NCBI GenBank assembly: GCA_950106755.1
Contig: OX467088.1
Coordinates: 3,332,001-3,396,000 of the forward strand
DNA: 64,000 bases
DNA from: Climacium dendroides
Lineage: Eukaryota > Streptophyta > Bryopsida > Hypnales > Climaciaceae
Reading direction: 5' to 3'
Both the position numbers and the translations under genes were made by a program. Shown piece after piece: positions 24,601 through 33,715 of this stretch; within the stretch, counting starts at the first letter, position 1, and every line of letters begins with the position of its first letter. The notes under the pieces are model-generated. The model was not told where the DNA came from. It did not search any database and saw only the letters and a program-made list of their open reading frames with translations.

Positions 24601-25684
24601 GGAGGGCTACAAAAGGAGTCATGCAGACCACTCTCTCTACATCAAGCAAACAAGTACGTATTTGGTGATTGTGATTGTGTATGTAGATGACTTGATCATC
24701 ATGACCAACACAATGAGCAAGATGGTGGAAGTGAAGGCCATGTTGAAGAGTCAATATGACATGAGCGACCTTGGTGAGTTACACTATTGTCTTGGAGTGG
24801 AGTTCATAAGGAACCGGGCGGCCCGCACCATCACCATGAGCCAAGGCAAGTATATTGAGGGCGTGTTGAAGCGATTCAATATGGAGGGATGCAAATCCGT
24901 TGGTACACCTCTTGATGTAAAGGAGAAGATGCCCAAGCTCACAGATGAAGAGTATGAAGGTGTAAAGGCTGAAATGCAAGATGTGCCTTACAAAGCTGCG
25001 GTGGGGAGCTTGATGTATGCTATGGTGGCCACAAGACCTGACCTTGCATTTGCCATGAGTGTGGTGAGTCAACACATGGCCAAAAGCGGCCCAAGGCATT
25101 GGACAACAGTGAAGAGGGTCATGCGATACCTCCAAGGAACTTTGGATGCCAAGTTGGTACTTGGCGGCCAGAGCCTAGCATTAGTGGGTTTTTGTGATGC
25201 AGATTGGGCCGGAGATGCAACGGATAGGAGGTCGACCACAGGCTATGTGTTTATACTTGGAGGTGGTGCCATTTCATGGAATTCAAAGAAACAACCCACC
25301 ATTGCATTGTCTACCACCGAGGCGGAGTACATGGCCATTAGCCAATGCACAAGAGAGGCCATATGGCTAAGGCAACTCATGAGTGATGTGGGATTGGAGC
25401 AAGGGAAGAGCACATGCATCATGTGTGACAATCAAGGCGCCATTGCCTTGGTGAAGAATCCCATCCATCACTCTCGGAGCAAACACATTGACATACAACA
25501 CCATTTCATTCGTGAGAAGGTTGAAGAAGATGTGATTGAGATGAAGTACATTTCCACGGAGCGCATGGTGGCCGATGTGCTTACAAAGGCACTTGGCAAG
25601 CCCCGACATGAAGTTCTTCGCAAGGAGATGGGTTTGACATTGTTTGGCAACAAACAAAGTGGGAGTGTTGAAGAAAGTGAGTAG
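21695..25684 (+). CDS. gag-pol: Copia-B2 gag-pol polyprotein, intact, 1329 aa
   Basis: A single open frame from ATG 21695, encoding everything a Ty1/copia element needs. The gag core covers about residues 1-200, with a CCHC knuckle CYNCGKPGHLARFC near 225-238. The aspartic protease motif WIVDSGATQHMTS is near 272-284. GAG-pre-integrase (LWHKRLGHL) is near 413-421. The integrase D-D-E core has HSDVCGP about 475, RSDNGGEY about 539 and the Glu in NGVAERANRT about 577. RT has YVDDLII near 996. RNase H has STTEAEYMA near 1205 and DNQGAIAL near 1245. There is no frameshift between gag and pol. The stop lies inside the 3' LTR, so the last few residues are LTR-encoded. No broken catalytic motif is seen. 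This is a candidate source of RT for the deleted Copia-A lineage, although the two families' proteins differ. Confidence 0.95.
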   Translation: MATSDGDGVRVIDKFNGDNFGLWKFKMEMILAEKDLWEIVEGTEEVPTSDADVKVKKSYERRVKKAFSMIACNLVDRQLAHVRACKGPAEAWKVLCNIHETKSLSNMLFIRRKFFTCKMQENEDMLDHINKVKALADQLACLEVPVTDGDIVMTLLDSLPPSYEYLITALETRPMEELTLDFITARLMHEVSKRKENEPQEGGAALYSRYGQGGSSQPRKETRTCYNCGKPGHLARFCRLPKKESVNKASVKEVEEDFAFAANEGFDNTDMFTWIVDSGATQHMTSHRQAFLTYAPISNRKVYLGDNNMVDAIGMGCIVVEVEVKGQVRTIRIQDALHVPKLHANLLSVSKLVSQDLKVQFNNKGCVLGAPNGEMIVTASKEGNLYHLRFKSVNGTSKACLAQGALHQHSLELWHKRLGHLNEKSVKSLQSMVGGMQVEKGSCDLKCEACIEGKQARQPFPSDGGTRATKVLEIVHSDVCGPMKTTSMGGARYFLTFIDDFSRKIWVFMLKCKSEVFEKFKAWKALVENESGHKVKVLRSDNGGEYMSKALEAFMREHGIQHQTSAPYTPQQNGVAERANRTLMEMARSMVHAQGLTYDLWAEAVSNAAYTRNRCPTNAIASMTPQEAWSGKRPNIGHMRIFGCVAYALDLSPKRSKLDVKGIKCLLMGYCEGSKAYRLMCLETKKIIKSRDVSFVEDKQGDTNALEICPSGSKEEPKIEVDKSPSMPKDDEDHDETPPTPKEKSCPSPSSPPIEDEEEDASKEPRYPTRERRPLGEWWKNHIFPQEQVEHANVACVEDPRNMGEAMKSLDASKWEQAMKEEYTSLMAKGTWELSPLPRDRTSVGCKWVFCTKRDASGNIVRYKARLVAKGYSQVEGVDFNETFAPVAKFCTIRCMASIGATMDLEMHQMDVITAFLNPGLEEVIYMDQPKGFVQEGREYLKCKLKKAIYGLRQSGRAWYMDVDALFAREGYKRSHADHSLYIKQTSTYLVIVIVYVDDLIIMTNTMSKMVEVKAMLKSQYDMSDLGELHYCLGVEFIRNRAARTITMSQGKYIEGVLKRFNMEGCKSVGTPLDVKEKMPKLTDEEYEGVKAEMQDVPYKAAVGSLMYAMVATRPDLAFAMSVVSQHMAKSGPRHWTTVKRVMRYLQGTLDAKLVLGGQSLALVGFCDADWAGDATDRRSTTGYVFILGGGAISWNSKKQPTIALSTTEAEYMAISQCTREAIWLRQLMSDVGLEQGKSTCIMCDNQGAIALVKNPIHHSRSKHIDIQHHFIREKVEEDVIEMKYISTERMVADVLTKALGKPRHEVLRKEMGLTLFGNKQSGSVEESE

Positions 25685-25968
25685 ATTGGCATAGAATGTT
25701 TGTGGGAGCTTTTAGTATGGGCTGACCTTAGTTGTGTGTTGTTTGTAGCCAAAGCAATGGGCTATTAGAGAGGGGCAGCCCTCCTAGTGGTGCCTATAGA
25801 GAGGGGCAGCCCTCCTAGAGGACCTTTGTCCCATATGGTTAGTCATGGCACTTAGTAGAAGAGTGGTATAAGAGGGCAGCCCCTAGCATGGGCTTGACAC
25901 CCCTTTCTCACACATGTTTGTGTTCCCCTTCATTGGAATATATTGGCTTGGTTTTCTTTCTCTCAATA
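25666..25968 (+). repeat. Copia-B LTR (3' LTR of B2)
   Basis: 303 bp, nearly identical to 20631-20933. Its exact end abuts Copia-A/C coding sequence (AGGAGAATGC). Confidence 0.93.
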
Positions 25969-28900
25969 AGGAGAATGCACACCAAGCCTCCAAAGAAGAG
26001 GAGGAGGAGGACTTCGCCTTTGCCACTCATAGAGGAGGGGAGAAGGACAATATATTTACTTGGATAGTGGATTCGGGGGCCACTCAACATATGACCAACC
26101 ATAGAGATGCCTTCCACACCTATCAGCCCATTTCGGGGAAGAAGATTTATTTGGGAGACAATGGTGTGGTGGAGGCCCTTGGCATGGGGCTGATCCTTGT
26201 GGAGGTGCAAGTGAAGGGGGAGACCAAGAGGATCAGAATTCAAGAGGCACTCCATGTGCCCAAGTTGCATGCCAACTTGCTTTCGGTGAGCAAATTGTGT
26301 TTGGGAGGTTTGAAAGTGCATTTGAACAATGTGGGGTGTGTTGTGAGGGCACCAAGTGGAGTTTTGATTGCATCAGCCCCTCATGAGGGCAATTTGTATC
26401 GCCTCCACTTCACCAAGGTGAATGGCTCTTCTTTGGCATGTGTTGCCCAAGGATCAGCTCATGGAGACCTTGTGGAGCTTTGGCATAGGAGGCTTGGGCA
26501 CTTGAATGTGAAGAGCATGAAGAGCCTCCAACACATTGTGAAGGGGCTGAACCTCTCTTCTTGCAAGCATGATTGGAGTTCTAGGGTGTGCAAGGGGTGC
26601 ATTGAGGGCAAACAAGCAAGGCAGCCCTTCCCCAAGGATGGGGCAACAAGGGCCAGCAAGCCATTGGAGCTTGTCCATTCCGATGTGTGCGGACCAATGA
26701 AGACCACCACCATAGGAGGAGCAAGGTATTTTTTGGCATTTATTGATGATTTCTCCCGCAAGGTGTGGGTGTATATGCTGAAGTGCAAGAGTGAGGTGTT
26801 TGGGCGTTTTGAGACTTGGAAGGCCCTTGTGGAGGCCCAATCTAATTGCAAGGTGAAGGTGCTGCGGTCGGATAATGGTGGGGAGTATGTGTCGAAGGCC
26901 TTTGAGGAGTACTTGAAGGCCCATGGCATTGAGCACCATACATCAGCACCTTACACTCCTCAACAAAATGGCGTAGTGGAGCGTGCAAATCGCACCATTA
27001 TGGAGATGGCAAGGTCCATGATTCATGCCCAAGGGCTGAAGTTTGAGCTTTGGGGTGAGGCGGTGTCTACAGCGGTTTATACAAGGAACCGGTGCCCCAC
27101 CCGAGCCTTGACAAGCATGACACCCCAAGAAGCTTGGAGTGGGATTAGGCCCCATGTATCTCACATGCGCACCTTTGGGCGCATTGCCTATGCCTTGGTT
27201 CCAAGTGCCAAGAGGACCAAGTTGGATGCCAAAGGCATCAAGTGTCTTTTCCTTGGTTATTGTGAGGGAACCAAGGCTTATAGGCTAATGTGTGTGGAGA
27301 ACAAGGCCATCATGAAGTGTCGAGATGTGACGTTCATGGAGGATGAAGGTGCTGATCCCAAGTTCTTGGAGATGAGCCCAAGTGGGAGAAGTGGAGGACC
27401 AGCCCAAAAGGTGGGCACAACTCCAAGAGTGCACATAGAAGATGAAGGAGATGAAGATGAAGAGCTAGGAGGGGAAGATGAAGACTTGGTGGAGCCCAAG
27501 AAGAAGGTGGCCACACCACAAGTGAAGAGATCAGCAATTCCTTCTCCAAGCACTTCACCAAGGGAGCAAGAGCATGATCAGCCCTTGGTAGAGCAAGATC
27601 AGCCCTTGGAAGAGCAAGATCAGCCCATGGAGGAGCCCCGTTATCCCACAAGGACCCGCAAGCCCCTTGGAGATTGGTGGTTGAATCACATTCTTCCCCC
27701 ACAACATGAAGATCAAGCTAATGTGGCTTTCCTTGGAGATCCATCTACACTTGGAGAGGTGTTGCATTGTGAAGATGCAAGCAAGTGGGAGTTGGCCATG
27801 TAAGAGGAGTATAATGCCCTCATTGCCAAGGAGACATGGGAACTTGCTGCCCTCCCTTCCAAGAGATCAAGTGTGGGTTGTAAGTGGGTTTTCTCCACTA
27901 AAAGGGATGCTTTGGGCCACATTGTGAGGTACAAGGCAAGGTTGGTTGCTAGGGGGTTTTCTCAAGTGGAAGGGGTGGACTTCAATGAGACCTTTGCCCC
28001 CGTTGCTAAGTTTAGCACCATTAGGTGCATTGTGAGTATTGGGGCAGCCATGGACTTGGAGATGCACCAAATGGATGTGAAGACGGCTTTTCTCAACCCC
28101 AAACTTGAGGAGGTCATCTACATGGATCAGCCCCAAGGCTTTGTGCAAGAAGGCCAAGGGCATCTCAAGTGCAAGTTAAAGAAGGCACTTCCCGGGTTGA
28201 AGCAATCAGGGAGAGCTTGGTATAGGGATATTGAAGCCATGTTTGCAAGGAAGGGCTTCCAAAGAGGCTATGCTGATCACTCTTTGTACACCATGCAAAG
28301 TTGTGAGCATTTGGTGATTGTCATCCTCTATGTGGACGATCTGATCCTCCTTGCAAGTAGCATGACCAAGATGCTTGAAGTGAAAGATATGCTCAAGAAG
28401 GAATATGAGATGACGGATCTTGGAGAGTTGAAGTATTTCAAGAGGGATAGGGCTGCCCGCACCATCACCATGAGCCAACGCAAGTACCTTGAAGAAATTC
28501 TCAAGCGCTTCAACATGGAGGAGTGCAAAGCCATAGGTACACCACTTGACACTTATGGGAAGTTGCCCAAGCTCACGGATGCTGAATTTGAAGACGTGAG
28601 GGCTGAAATGCAAGGTGTGCCTTACAAGATAGCGGTGGGTTGCCTCATGTATGCCATGGTAGCCACAAGGCCTGATTTGGCCTTTCCGGTGAGTGTGGTG
28701 AGTCAACACACGTCCAAGTATGGCCCCAAGCATTGGGCTGCGGTCAAGAGGGTGATGAGGTACCTTCAAGGCACACTTGGGCTGAAGTTGCAACTTGGGG
28801 GTGCCAATGTGAGTTTGCATGGCTTTTGTGATGCGGGTTGGGCGGGCGATGAGGCGGATAGGAGATCCACCACCGGTTACGTGTTTATGCTTGGATTGGG

Positions 28901-29299
28901 TGCCATTACTTGGAATTCCAAGAGGCAGCCCACCATAGCTCTTTCTACAACGGAGGCGGAGTACATGGCCATGAGCCAATGCACCAAGGAGGCCATTTGG
29001 CTAAGGCAACTCTTGGCTGATGTTGGCCTTATTCAAGAGGGCAGCACACCAATTTGGTGTGACAATCAAGGGGCCATTGCTTTGGCCAAGAATCCCACCC
29101 ACCACTCTCGGACGAAGTACATTGATGTGCAACACCATTTCATTCGTGAACGAGTGGAGGCTCAGGTGATTGAGCTCAAGTATGTGCCTACCCAAGCTAT
29201 GGTTGCTGATGTGCTGACCAAGGCCCTTGGGAAGCCACAACACCAAAACTTGATTGGGAAGATGGGCCTTAGAGCCTTTGACCACTCTCAAAGTGGGAG
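25969..29299 (+). pseudogene. pol: Copia-C protease-integrase-RT-RNase H, 5' truncated, one nonsense codon
   Basis: The only Copia-A/C copy here that keeps RT. It begins just after the gag zinc knuckle (ENAHQASKEEEEEDF), joined directly to the B2 LTR. It contains protease (VDSGATQHMT), integrase (HSDVCGP, DNGGEY, VVERANRT), RT (YVDDLILL) and RNase H (STTEAEYMA, DNQGAIAL). An in-frame TAA at 27801-27803 replaces CAA of the other copies. The same frame is open on both sides of it. A small in-frame gap in RT (GELKYF to KRDRAA, near 28440) removes a few residues relative to B2. The frame runs into the 3' LTR and stops at 29369. Gag and the 5' LTR are missing. Confidence 0.9.
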
Positions 29300-29553
29300 T
29301 GTTGAAGAACATGTACATATTAGTGTAGACTATGTACATTCAGCCCTAGGAGTAGCATTAGACTCTTAGTTAGTCTTAGAGTCTCTTGGGTATTGCTTGT
29401 AGTCAAAGGCAGCCCATTGAGGTTAGTTATCCCATGATGTATGTGGATAACTATGAAAGGCTTCTACCTTATGTTCAACCCACTCATGGGGTTTGGTATC
29501 CTCCTACCATCTATGTAAAGCCTTTCTTCATTCATTACTTTGTAATCTCAATA
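29300..29553 (+). repeat. Copia-C LTR (C1)
   Basis: 254 bp, TGTTGAAGAACATG...TAATCTCAATA. A variant of the Copia-A LTR lacking about 20 bp near the start. Follows the polypurine tract of the RT-bearing pol. Its end abuts the middle of another integrase gene. Confidence 0.9.
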
Positions 29554-30705
29554 CCACTCCTCATCAAAACGGTGTAGCGGAGCGTGCAAATCGCACCATT
29601 GTGGAGATGGCAAGGTCCATGATTCATGCCCAAGGGTTGAAGTTTGAGCTTTGGGGTGAGGCAGTGTCTACAGCAGTTCATACAAGGAAACGGTGCCCCA
29701 CCCAAGCCTTGACAAGCATGACACCCCAAGAAGCTTGGAGTGGGATTAGGCCCCATGTATCTCACATGCGCACCTTTGGGTGCATTGCCTATGCCTTGGT
29801 TCCAAGTGCTAAGAGGGCCAAGTTGGATGCCAAGGGCATCAAGTGTCTTTTCCTTGGTTATTGTGAGGGAACCAAGGCTTATAGGCTAATGTGTGTGGAG
29901 AACAAGGCCATCATGAAGTGTCGAGATGTGACGTTCATGGAGGATGAAGGTGCTGATCCCAAGTTCTTGGAGATGAGCCCAAGTGGGAGAAGTGGAGGAC
30001 CAGCCCAAAAGGTGGGCACAACTCCAAGAGTGCACATAGAAGATGAAGGAGATGATGAAGAAGAGCAAGGAGGGGAAGATGAAGACTTGGTGGAGCCCAA
30101 GAAGAAGGTGGCCACACCCCAAGTGAAGAGATCAGCAATTCCTTCTCCAAGCACTTCACCAAGGGAGCAAGAGCATGATCAGCCCTTGGGAGAACAAGAC
30201 CAGCCCTTGGAAGAGCAAGATCAGCCCATGGAGGAGCCACGCTATCCAACTAGGACCCGCAAGCCCCTTGGAGATTGGTGGCTGAATCACATTCTCCCCC
30301 CACAACATGAAGAACAAGCCAATGTGGCTTTTGTTGGAGATCCATCTTCACTTCGAAAGGTGATGTGTTGGAGAGATTCAAGCAAGTGGGAGTTGGCCAT
30401 GCAAGAGGAGGTACAAGGTAGCGATGGGTTGGTTGATGTATGCCATGGTGGCAACAAGGGCTGATTTGTCATTTGTAGATAGGAGATCCACCAGCGCCTA
30501 CATGTTTATGCTTGGAATGGATACCATTTCATGGAGTTCAAAGTGGCAGCCCACCATAGTAGAGGAAGTGGTGATTGAGCTCAAGTATGTGCCTACCCAA
30601 GCTATGGTGGCTGATGTGTTCACCAAGGCCCTTGGGAAGCCACAACACCAAAAACTTGATTGAGAAGATGGGCCATGGAGCCTTTGACCACTCTCAAAGT
30701 GGGAG
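29554..30705 (+). pseudogene. pol: RT-deleted Copia-A/C pol fragment
   Basis: Picks up inside integrase at the NGVAERANRT region and runs through the acidic linker to the common deletion point (ELAMQEEVQGSDG, stop at 30464). It then carries the same three RNase H-side remnants as the other deleted copies and a polypurine tract. It ends in a Copia-C LTR, whereas the other deleted copies end in Copia-A LTRs. Confidence 0.88.
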
Positions 30706-30959
30706 TGTTGAAGAACATGTACATATTAGTGTAGACTATGTACATTCAGCCCTAGGAGTAGCATTAGACTCTTAGTTAGACTTAGAGTCTCTTGGGTATT
30801 GCTTGTAGTCAAAGGCAGCCCATTGAGGTTAGTTATCCCATGATGTATGTGGATAACTATGAAAGGCTTCTACCTTATATTCAACCCACTCATGGGGTTT
30901 GGAATCCTCCTACCATCTAAGTAAAGCCTTTCTTCATTCATTTTTTTGTAATCTCAATA
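30706..30959 (+). repeat. Copia-C LTR (C2)
   Basis: 254 bp, nearly identical to C1. Its exact end abuts a gag zinc-knuckle sequence (ATTGCTAGGC). Confidence 0.9.
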
Positions 30960-31740
30960 ATTGCTAGGCATTGCAAGATCAGCCAAGCCAAAGACAAGGA
31001 GAGTGCACACCAAGCCTCCAAAGAGGAGGAAGAGGAGGAATTTGCTTTTGCCACCCATGGAGGAGGGGAGAAGGCCAACATGTTTACTTGGATAGTGGAC
31101 TCGGGGGCCACTCAACACATGACCAGCCATCGAGATGCCTTCCACACCTATCAGCCCATTTCGGGGAAGAAGATTTATTTGGGAGACAATGGTGTGGTGG
31201 AGGCCCTTGGCATGGGGCTGATCCTTGTGGAGGTGCAAGTGAAGGGGGAGACCAAGAGGATCAGAATTCAAGAGGCACTCCATGTGCCCAAGTTGTATGC
31301 CAACTTGCTTTCGGTGAGCAAATTGTGTTTGGGAGGTTTGAAAGTGCATTTGAACAATGTGGGGTGTGTTGTGAGGGCACCAAGTGGAGTTTTGATTGCA
31401 TCAGCCCCTCGTGAGGGCAACTTGTACCTCCTCCACTTCACCAAGGTGAATGGCACCTCCCTAGCATGTGTTGCCCAAGGATCAGCTCATGGAGACCTTG
31501 TGGAGCTTTGGCATAGGAGGCTTGGGCACTTGAATGTGAAGAGCATGAAGAGCCTCCAATACATTGTGAAGGGGCTGAACCTCTCTTCTTGCAAGCATGA
31601 TTGGAGTTCTAGGGTGTGCAAGGGGTGCATTGAGGGTAAACAAGCAAGGCAGCCCTTCCCCAAGGATGGGGCAACAAGGGCCAGCAAGCCATTGGAGCTT
31701 GTGCATTCTGATGTGTGCGGACCAATGAAGACCACCACCA
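30960..31740 (+). pseudogene. pol: Copia-A/C gag end to integrase start, fragment
   Basis: From the last half of the zinc knuckle through protease (MFTWIVDSGATQHMTS) and GAG-pre-integrase to the start of integrase (HSDVCGPMKTTT). It is cut there by a 5'-truncated LTR. The reading frame is open from about 31080 but has no complete domain beyond protease. Confidence 0.85.
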
Positions 31741-31951
31741 GCCCTAGGAGTAGCATTAGACTCTTAGTTAGTCTTAGAGTCTCTTGGGTATTGCTTGTAG
31801 TCAAAGGCAGCCCATTGAGGTTAGTTATCCCATGATGTATGTGGATAACTATGAAAGGCTTCTACCTTATGTTCAACCCACTCATGGGGTTTGGTATCCT
31901 CCTACCATCTAAGTAAAGCCTTTCTTCATTCATTACTTTGTAATCTCAATA
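31741..31951 (+). repeat. Copia-C LTR (C3), first 43 bp missing
   Basis: Begins at AGCCCTAGGAGTAGC and ends TAATCTCAATA. This is the right boundary of the copia block inside the CACTA. Confidence 0.88.
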
Positions 31952-32113
31952 GGTAATGTGTCTATTAGCATAACATATGTGGTTCCTAGATCGGAATTGG
32001 TTCTTTTATATGAGGCAAACAACAACGACGACCTTCCTATGGTGCATGTAGGCGACGCTGTGAAGTCTATGATGAAGTGGCCCATTGAAGCTTTGGCTCC
32101 TTCAGCTGAATGA
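31952..32113 (+). CDS. Terminal exon of the second CACTA gene (TnpA/Tnp1-like), partial
   Basis: 54 codons ending in TGA. Contains VVPRSELVLLYEANNNDDLP followed by HVGDAVKSMMKWP. The 'GDA(V/I)-x-x-x-(V/M)-x-WP' ending is one I know from the second ORF of plant CACTA elements, whose product binds the subterminal repeats. Upstream exons were lost when copia DNA entered. It is transcribed towards the right terminus, opposite to TNP2. A candidate poly(A) signal AATAAA is at 32221. Confidence 0.6.
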   Translation, partial: GNVSISITYVVPRSELVLLYEANNNDDLPMVHVGDAVKSMMKWPIEALAPSAE

Positions 32114-32414
32114 ATGAGGATATGAAGTAGTGGATTGGACACTGCAGTATAAAGTGAGGTGTGTGTGTACCTTTGGTGTTTACAGTGGGAATGTTTATCG
32201 TATGTGTTTTGAACTTGAATAATAAATGTCTTTGAAGTGCATCTTTGAATTTATGTCCAGGTTTGGTGATTGAAGGAGTTGCAAATTCATGTTTAGGGCT
32301 TCATATTAGAATGTCATGTTGGTTTCTTTTGCATGGAAGAGGATATGAATTTTTAAAAAAAAATAGTAGTGGACCTCACTCATAGCAGTAACCAAAAAAA
32401 TTCAATAATCGTAT
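32114..32414. other. CACTA 3' untranslated region, second gene
   Basis: No gene. Contains AATAAA at 32221-32226 and a poly-A run near 32355, then passes into the subterminal array. Confidence 0.5.
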
Positions 32415-33308
32415 TGTACATGAAATATGACTAGGAGGAGTCATTTGTCATGTCACTAGGAAATATGACTCGTGATAGTCGTATTTCACATCACTAAAAA
32501 TATGACTAACCGCAGTCACATATTTTGTCACTACAAAATGTGACTCCCCGCAGTCATATTCCACGTGACTGCAAAATATGACTCAACATAATTATATTCC
32601 AAGTCACTGCCGAATATGACTCACCGTAGTCATATTCTACCTCACTGGAAAATATGACTCACCATAGTCATATTCCACCTCACTAGAAAATATGACTTAC
32701 CATAGTCATATTCCACCTCACTGGAAAATATGACTCACCATAGTCATATTCCATCTCATTGCAAATTATGACTCAACGCAGTCATATTTTGAGTCATAGC
32801 AAAATATGATTCACCATAGTCATATTCCTTGTCACTCAAAAATATGACTCATCGTAGTCGTATTCCATGTCACTGAAAAATATGACTCATTACAGTCACA
32901 TTCCACGTCACTGCAAAATATGACTCACCGCAGTCATATTCCATGTCATCAAAAAATACAACTCACTGCAGTCATATTCCATGTCATCAAAAAATATAAC
33001 TCACTTCAGTCACATTCCACGTCATCAAAAAATATGACTCGATACAATCGTATTCCACGTAGGATTTTTTTATTTGTCCGGGCAACCCAAGAAAAAGTCA
33101 AAACCCCCCTAGGATAGTCAAAGTATACGCCTAGTTGGCATACTATGGCTAAAAATGGGTATTTATACCCCTCAACCCATATGACTGCCAATATGACTGA
33201 TGTTTGAAGCGACTGCTTCTAAACTACTAGAGTCAGTCATATCCCGAGTCATCTACAGTGATTTCTACGTGAGTCATATTTTTTGATTTTACGACTCACT
33301 GCAATCAT
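32415..33308. repeat. CACTA right subterminal palindromic repeat array
   Basis: About sixteen units of roughly 40 bp between 32415 and 33060, then looser copies to the terminus. Each unit holds an inverted pair ATATGACT...AGTCATAT separated by 4-6 bases (for example ATATGACTCACCATAGTCATAT), so each can form a small hairpin. The core is the same as the left subterminal array. Confidence 0.85.
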
Positions 33309-33344
33309 ATTTTGCAGTCATAATACACTGTCATTGTTGTAGTG
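33309..33344 (-). repeat. CACTA right terminal inverted repeat
   Basis: Ends CATTGTTGTAGTG, the inverse of the left terminus, followed directly by AGT (33345-33347). Confidence 0.92.
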
Positions 33345-33347
33345 AGT

Positions 33348-33459
33348 CAATTCGTGTTTATTCGGGAAAGAGACCAACAAGAGGCAACGGAGTTGGTATG
33401 AGCAGGACCTCAAGAAGCTGAAAGCATTGAAGGCCAAGTTGCAAGCTTCATCCAAATTC
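33348..33459 (+). pseudogene. Continuation of the split open frame
   Basis: After one AGT target copy is removed, the frame interrupted at 6675 continues here for 37 codons (first codon formed by GT + C). It is strongly basic: NSCLFGKETNKRQRSWYEQD then a Lys/Leu-rich stretch. It is cut at 33460 by a minus-strand Copia-C LTR. The rest of the gene is not found in the window. Confidence 0.6.
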
Positions 33460-33715
33460 TATTGAGATTACAAAGTAATGAATGGAAGAAAGGCTTTACT
33501 TAGATGGTAGGAAGATACCAAGGCCCATGAGTGGGCTGAACATAAGGTAGAAGACTTTCACTAGTCATCCACAAACCTTGTGGGATAACTAACCACTATG
33601 GGCTGCCTTTTACTACAAGCAATACCCAATGGATTCAAGGTCCAACTAAGAGTCTAATGCTACTCTTAGGGCTGTATGTACATCATCTACACTAATATGT
33701 ACATGTTCTTCAACA
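33460..33715 (-). repeat. Copia-C LTR (C4)
   Basis: 256 bp, TATTGAGATTAC...TTCTTCAACA on the plus strand. The 3' LTR of the minus-strand pol fragment that follows. Inserted in the split open frame. Confidence 0.9.

Larger units (their letters stand above)
20631..25968 (+). mobile_element. Copia-B2, intact Ty1/copia retrotransposon
   Basis: 5338 bp: LTR 20631-20933, primer-binding site 20934-20947, leader to 21694, one intact gag-pol frame, polypurine tract 25656-25665 (AAAGTGGGAG) and LTR 25666-25968. The LTRs differ at about two of 303 positions, implying a young element. Flanks are GATCT (left) and AGGAG (right), so there is no target duplication. The left flank is the inverse of the AGATC beside B1. 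Confidence 0.95.
6676..33344. mobile_element. CACTA (En/Spm) DNA transposon, 26.7 kb, invaded by copia elements
   Basis: Both ends are the 36-bp inverted repeat that begins CACTACAACAATG, with three mismatches between ends. The 3-bp flanks are AGT at 6673-6675 and AGT at 33345-33347, the target duplication size of CACTA elements. Subterminal arrays of a GTCATAT motif lie inside each end. A TNP2-type transposase remnant (minus, 7817-9875) and a terminal exon of a second gene (plus, 31952-32113) remain, transcribed away from each other. Bases 10009-31951 are copia DNA. The upstream exons of both CACTA genes, including most of the TNP2 catalytic region, are missing, so this copy cannot make transposase, but its ends look usable. 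Confidence 0.92.

Noticed and set aside
20631..25968. Copia-B2 as a simple insertion with its own target duplication
   Set aside because: The flanks GATCT and AGGAG differ. The left flank pairs instead with AGATC beside B1.
32415..33308. CRISPR-like array
   Set aside because: The units are contiguous, imperfect and palindromic without unique spacers, and they sit inside a CACTA terminus in plant DNA.
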